Below, piece by piece: positions 5,863-8,228 of a stretch of 8,228 nt of DNA. Every line of letters starts with the position of its first letter. The first letter of the stretch is position 1. The stretch comes from Bacteroidales bacterium UBA4284. GTDB taxonomy: Bacteria > Bacteroidota > Bacteroidia > Bacteroidales > UBA932. The notes below the pieces were generated by a model. That model had not been told where the DNA came from and did not search any database. It saw nothing but the letters and a program-made list of their open reading frames with translations. The DNA lies in assembly GCA_002395925.1 (NCBI GenBank), contig DGVM01000142.1:1-8228 (forward strand), written 5' to 3'. The position numbers were made by a program, and so were the translations under genes.

Positions 5863-7830
5863 ATGATGAAACGATTTTTCCATATCGCGGCACTGGCCTT
5901 TGCGGCCCTGCTGCTGACCGCCTGTCCTCAGGTGGAGCCAGAACCCGATGACCACGAAAATCCGATTGATCCCATCGGCCCTGTCACCCCTGATGAGTCA
6001 TGGCGGAATGAAGCGTCGAAGGTGAAACTCTCGGGCATTACCTACCAGCTCAATGTCTATAGTTTTGCCGACAGCGACAGCGATGGCTGGGGCGACATCA
6101 AGGGCATCACACAGCACCTCGACTACCTCGACAGCATCGGCGCTACGGCACTGTGGCTCTCTCCGATCCACGACGCCATGTCATACCACGGTTACAACGT
6201 GAACGACTATACTTCCGTCAGCGCCAAACTGGGCACGGAGGCTGATCTGCAAGACCTGATCGCTAAGGCGAAGGCTAAGAATATAGGCATTTATCTTGAT
6301 TTTGTTCTTAACCATTCGGGAAAGGATAATCAATGGTTCAAGCAGGCCATGGCCGATCCTTCCGGCCCGTATGGCGATTTCTATGTGACCTCCGATAAGT
6401 CCGGGAATTACATTACAGGAGGCATGGGTAATTGGTACTCAGTTTCCTCGGGTGCGATCGGCTACAAGGGCCGCCTTCATTTCAAGGTGGATATGGGTGC
6501 CAAAACCGTGACAGTAACCGAGACAAGCGATCCTGTGCAAGGCCCCAATACCCAGAATCCGAAATGTTGGCTTTGGTATGGCAACGTTTCACAGCATGTG
6601 GGCCTCTATACAACGGGTACGAACATCTACGAGATTACGCTTGATATCGATACCGACTGGGGCTTTTTGGTATGTACCAGTACAAATTGGGCTGACGGTA
6701 CCAAGTGGGGCGGCAACGGCAATGGCATCAAGTTCGGTACCCCGTATTCTCTCAACAATAGCCAGGCGGCCGATATTACCTTCGGCGGCGATGCGATTTC
6801 TTATTATGCCAGTTTCGATGGCTCCATGCCTGACTTTTATTTTGGCGAGGCCGCTTCTGCGGGCACATCTCCTGCTTTCAAAGCATTGGCTGCGGCTGCC
6901 GATAAATGGATTGATATGGGAGTTGCCGGCCTTCGCCTTGACGCCGTAATCTGGATCTACCAGAACAATACTGCCGCCAATGTCAAATTCCTCAAACAGT
7001 GGTACGACCGCTGTAACACGAAGTGGAAGGCCAACGGTGGCGAGGGTGACTTTTATATGGTGGCGGAAGCTTGGTGTGATGATGCTGAGAAGATGGCACC
7101 ATACTATGAGGCTATGCCGTCAAACTTCAATTTCTACTATTGGTACACCCTCAAGGATCGTATCAGCAAGGGAAAGGGCGACGATTTTGCTTCGACCGTG
7201 CGTTATTTCCAGGATCAGTTCCGCAAGTATCGGCCGGACTTCATCGATGCCATCAAGCTCACCAACCACGACGAAGACCGTGCTGCCAACGACTTGGGCC
7301 GCACCTTGGCCAAAGAAAAATTGGCAGCGGCCGTTTTACTCACTTCTCCTGGCAAGCCTTATATTTACCAGGGTGAAGAATTAGGTTATTGGGGAAACAA
7401 GAGCAAGGGCGATGAATATGTCCGTACACCTATCAAATGGACGCGCGAAGGGAGTGTTCCCAGCGCTGCGCTGAGCGGTAAAGTGGACAATGCAATGCTT
7501 TCAGCCGACATCTCTGTGGAAGCGCAGGAACAAAACGCATCTTCCCTCCTGCGGGTGTATCGTGATTTCGCCAAAGCCCGCAATGGCTGGAAAGCGTTGG
7601 CTCTTGGAGAAATGGAGGTGCTGTCAAGCCCGAATTCCTCTGTGGCTCTTTGGAAGATGAGTTATCAGGGGCAGTCGGTGTTGGTCATTCACAACTTCAG
7701 TTCATCTGCTCCGACGCTCTCGCTCAGCAACTATAAAACCGATAAATTGATCGTATCGAATGGAACCGTGACGGTCTCGAAAGGATCCGTTACGCTGGGA
7801 GCTTGTTCCTCCGCGGTATTCCTTCAGTAA
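5863..7830 (+). CDS. susG: SusG-like GH13 alpha-amylase, surface lipoprotein with an inserted carbohydrate-binding domain
   Basis: A 655-residue GH13 amylase predicted to cut internal alpha-1,4 bonds of starch at the cell surface. The signal peptide ends at lipidated Cys21 (LLTAC), followed by an acidic, proline-rich linker. The conserved GH13 blocks are all present: DFVLNH (146-151), GLRLDAVIW with nucleophile Asp360, VAEAW with acid/base Glu402, and TNHD with stabiliser Asp470. DSDSDGWGD (70-78) matches the calcium loop of SusG. Between about 194 and 311, inside domain B, lies an extra beta-rich segment with several tryptophans (CWLWYG, TNWADGTKWGG); its place matches the CBM58 domain of B. 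thetaiotaomicron SusG. A beta-sandwich C domain ends the protein. The start is set at 5863 because the signal peptide begins there; ATG at 5866 is equally possible. The frame open upstream to 5776 crosses the promoter and would bury the signal peptide. Other GH13 activities, such as neopullulanase, are less likely given the context. Confidence 0.94.
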   Translation: MMKRFFHIAALAFAALLLTACPQVEPEPDDHENPIDPIGPVTPDESWRNEASKVKLSGITYQLNVYSFADSDSDGWGDIKGITQHLDYLDSIGATALWLSPIHDAMSYHGYNVNDYTSVSAKLGTEADLQDLIAKAKAKNIGIYLDFVLNHSGKDNQWFKQAMADPSGPYGDFYVTSDKSGNYITGGMGNWYSVSSGAIGYKGRLHFKVDMGAKTVTVTETSDPVQGPNTQNPKCWLWYGNVSQHVGLYTTGTNIYEITLDIDTDWGFLVCTSTNWADGTKWGGNGNGIKFGTPYSLNNSQAADITFGGDAISYYASFDGSMPDFYFGEAASAGTSPAFKALAAAADKWIDMGVAGLRLDAVIWIYQNNTAANVKFLKQWYDRCNTKWKANGGEGDFYMVAEAWCDDAEKMAPYYEAMPSNFNFYYWYTLKDRISKGKGDDFASTVRYFQDQFRKYRPDFIDAIKLTNHDEDRAANDLGRTLAKEKLAAAVLLTSPGKPYIYQGEELGYWGNKSKGDEYVRTPIKWTREGSVPSAALSGKVDNAMLSADISVEAQEQNASSLLRVYRDFAKARNGWKALALGEMEVLSSPNSSVALWKMSYQGQSVLVIHNFSSSAPTLSLSNYKTDKLIVSNGTVTVSKGSVTLGACSSAVFLQ

Positions 7831-7842
7831 TCCCTGACAATA

Positions 7843-8228
7843 ATGCGCAAGTATATCCTTTTTCTGATGCTGCTCATGGCCGCCTCCTGCGGCCGCGGCG
7901 TGAAAGTGGCCCCGATGCCGCTCTTTGACCAGGCGCCCCTGGCGAGCCCCTGCCTGGCACAGCACGATACGATGCAGGTCATCGTCCGCGACTATTTCCC
8001 CCTGCGTGACGAGATGGATACGCTCCGGCTGGTAACGACCGTGGACCAGCCGCTGCTGACCTATCTGGATATCCCTTCGAAGGGGCAGAAAGGCGCTTTG
8101 GTCGTCAAGAACTGCCTGCCGCAGCGGCTGGCAGCCTGCGATACGGTCCCGGCTCCCTTCATCACCACGGCGCCGGTGGAGGGGAAAGACGACCATTTCT
8201 ACATCCTGATCGAAAATGCCGTGGACGA
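7843..8228 (+). CDS. Lipoprotein of unknown function, N-terminal part (runs off the window)
   Basis: An open frame of 128 codons with no stop before the window end, 12 bases after susG and so probably cotranscribed with it. The N-terminus is a classical lipoprotein signal (KYILFLMLLMAASC) with lipidated Cys16. The residues after the cysteine are GRGVKVAP: basic and without the acidic cluster seen in the four lipoproteins before it, which hints at the periplasmic face and not the cell surface. Further on it has RDYFPLRDEMDTLRL and later FYILIEN, with a beta-rich look. I do not recognise the family. Position after susG suggests a part in alpha-glucan processing or binding, possibly the N-terminal domain of a longer enzyme, but that is inference only. 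Confidence 0.8.
   Translation, partial: MRKYILFLMLLMAASCGRGVKVAPMPLFDQAPLASPCLAQHDTMQVIVRDYFPLRDEMDTLRLVTTVDQPLLTYLDIPSKGQKGALVVKNCLPQRLAACDTVPAPFITTAPVEGKDDHFYILIENAVD

Noticed and set aside
7702..8196. Minus-strand frame of 164 codons at the right end
   Set aside because: It overlaps the end of susG and the downstream lipoprotein, and is very rich in Arg, His and Gln as expected of an antisense shadow.
1..8228. tRNA or rRNA genes, CRISPR arrays, insertion sequences or attachment sites
   Set aside because: The coding genes fill nearly all of the window; no transposase, repeat-spacer pattern or tRNA-like fold was seen, including around the toxin-antitoxin module, where no target-site duplication was evident.

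Overview
This window is the downstream part of a starch utilization (Sus-type) locus from a Bacteroidota bacterium, most likely of the order Bacteroidales. The evidence is the gene order (SusC tail, SusD, SusE-like, SusF-like, then a SusG-like GH13 amylase), a run of lipoprotein signal peptides, the general lack of strong Shine-Dalgarno sites, and two Bacteroides-type promoters (TTTG ... TAnnTTTG). Base composition looks moderately GC-rich by eye, so a Rikenellaceae-, Prevotellaceae- or Muribaculaceae-like source is as plausible as Bacteroides itself. The sequence alone does not settle the genus.

Layout. Bases 1-69 hold the last 22 codons of a SusC-type TonB-dependent transporter. susD (82-1731), a susE-like gene (1743-2891) and a susF-like gene (2903-4954) follow on the plus strand with gaps of only 11-12 bases, so they are almost certainly one operon. 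A strong intrinsic terminator (4976-5006) closes it. Next comes a minus-strand toxin-antitoxin pair: a ribbon-helix-helix antitoxin (5433-5714) with a PIN-domain toxin (5005-5436) overlapping it by four bases. A 148-base divergent intergenic region carries a promoter for each side. The plus strand then resumes with the susG-like amylase (5863-7830) and, 12 bases later, the start of an unidentified lipoprotein gene that runs off the window end (7843-8228).

How the genes work together. By homology to the Bacteroides thetaiotaomicron system, SusD and the SusE/F-like lipoproteins capture starch at the outer face of the outer membrane, SusG cuts it there, and SusC/D import the maltooligosaccharides. 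SusD and SusG are close to their B. thetaiotaomicron counterparts in length and motifs, so starch or a related alpha-glucan is the best substrate guess.

What is unusual. This is a variant of a known system, not a new one. Three things set it apart: the PIN/RHH module wedged between the binding-protein operon and the amylase, with susG apparently given its own nearly leaderless promoter; a SusF-like protein extended to about 683 residues by duplication of a two-module glucan-binding-type unit; and perfect short inverted repeats over the antitoxin promoter that look like an autoregulatory operator.
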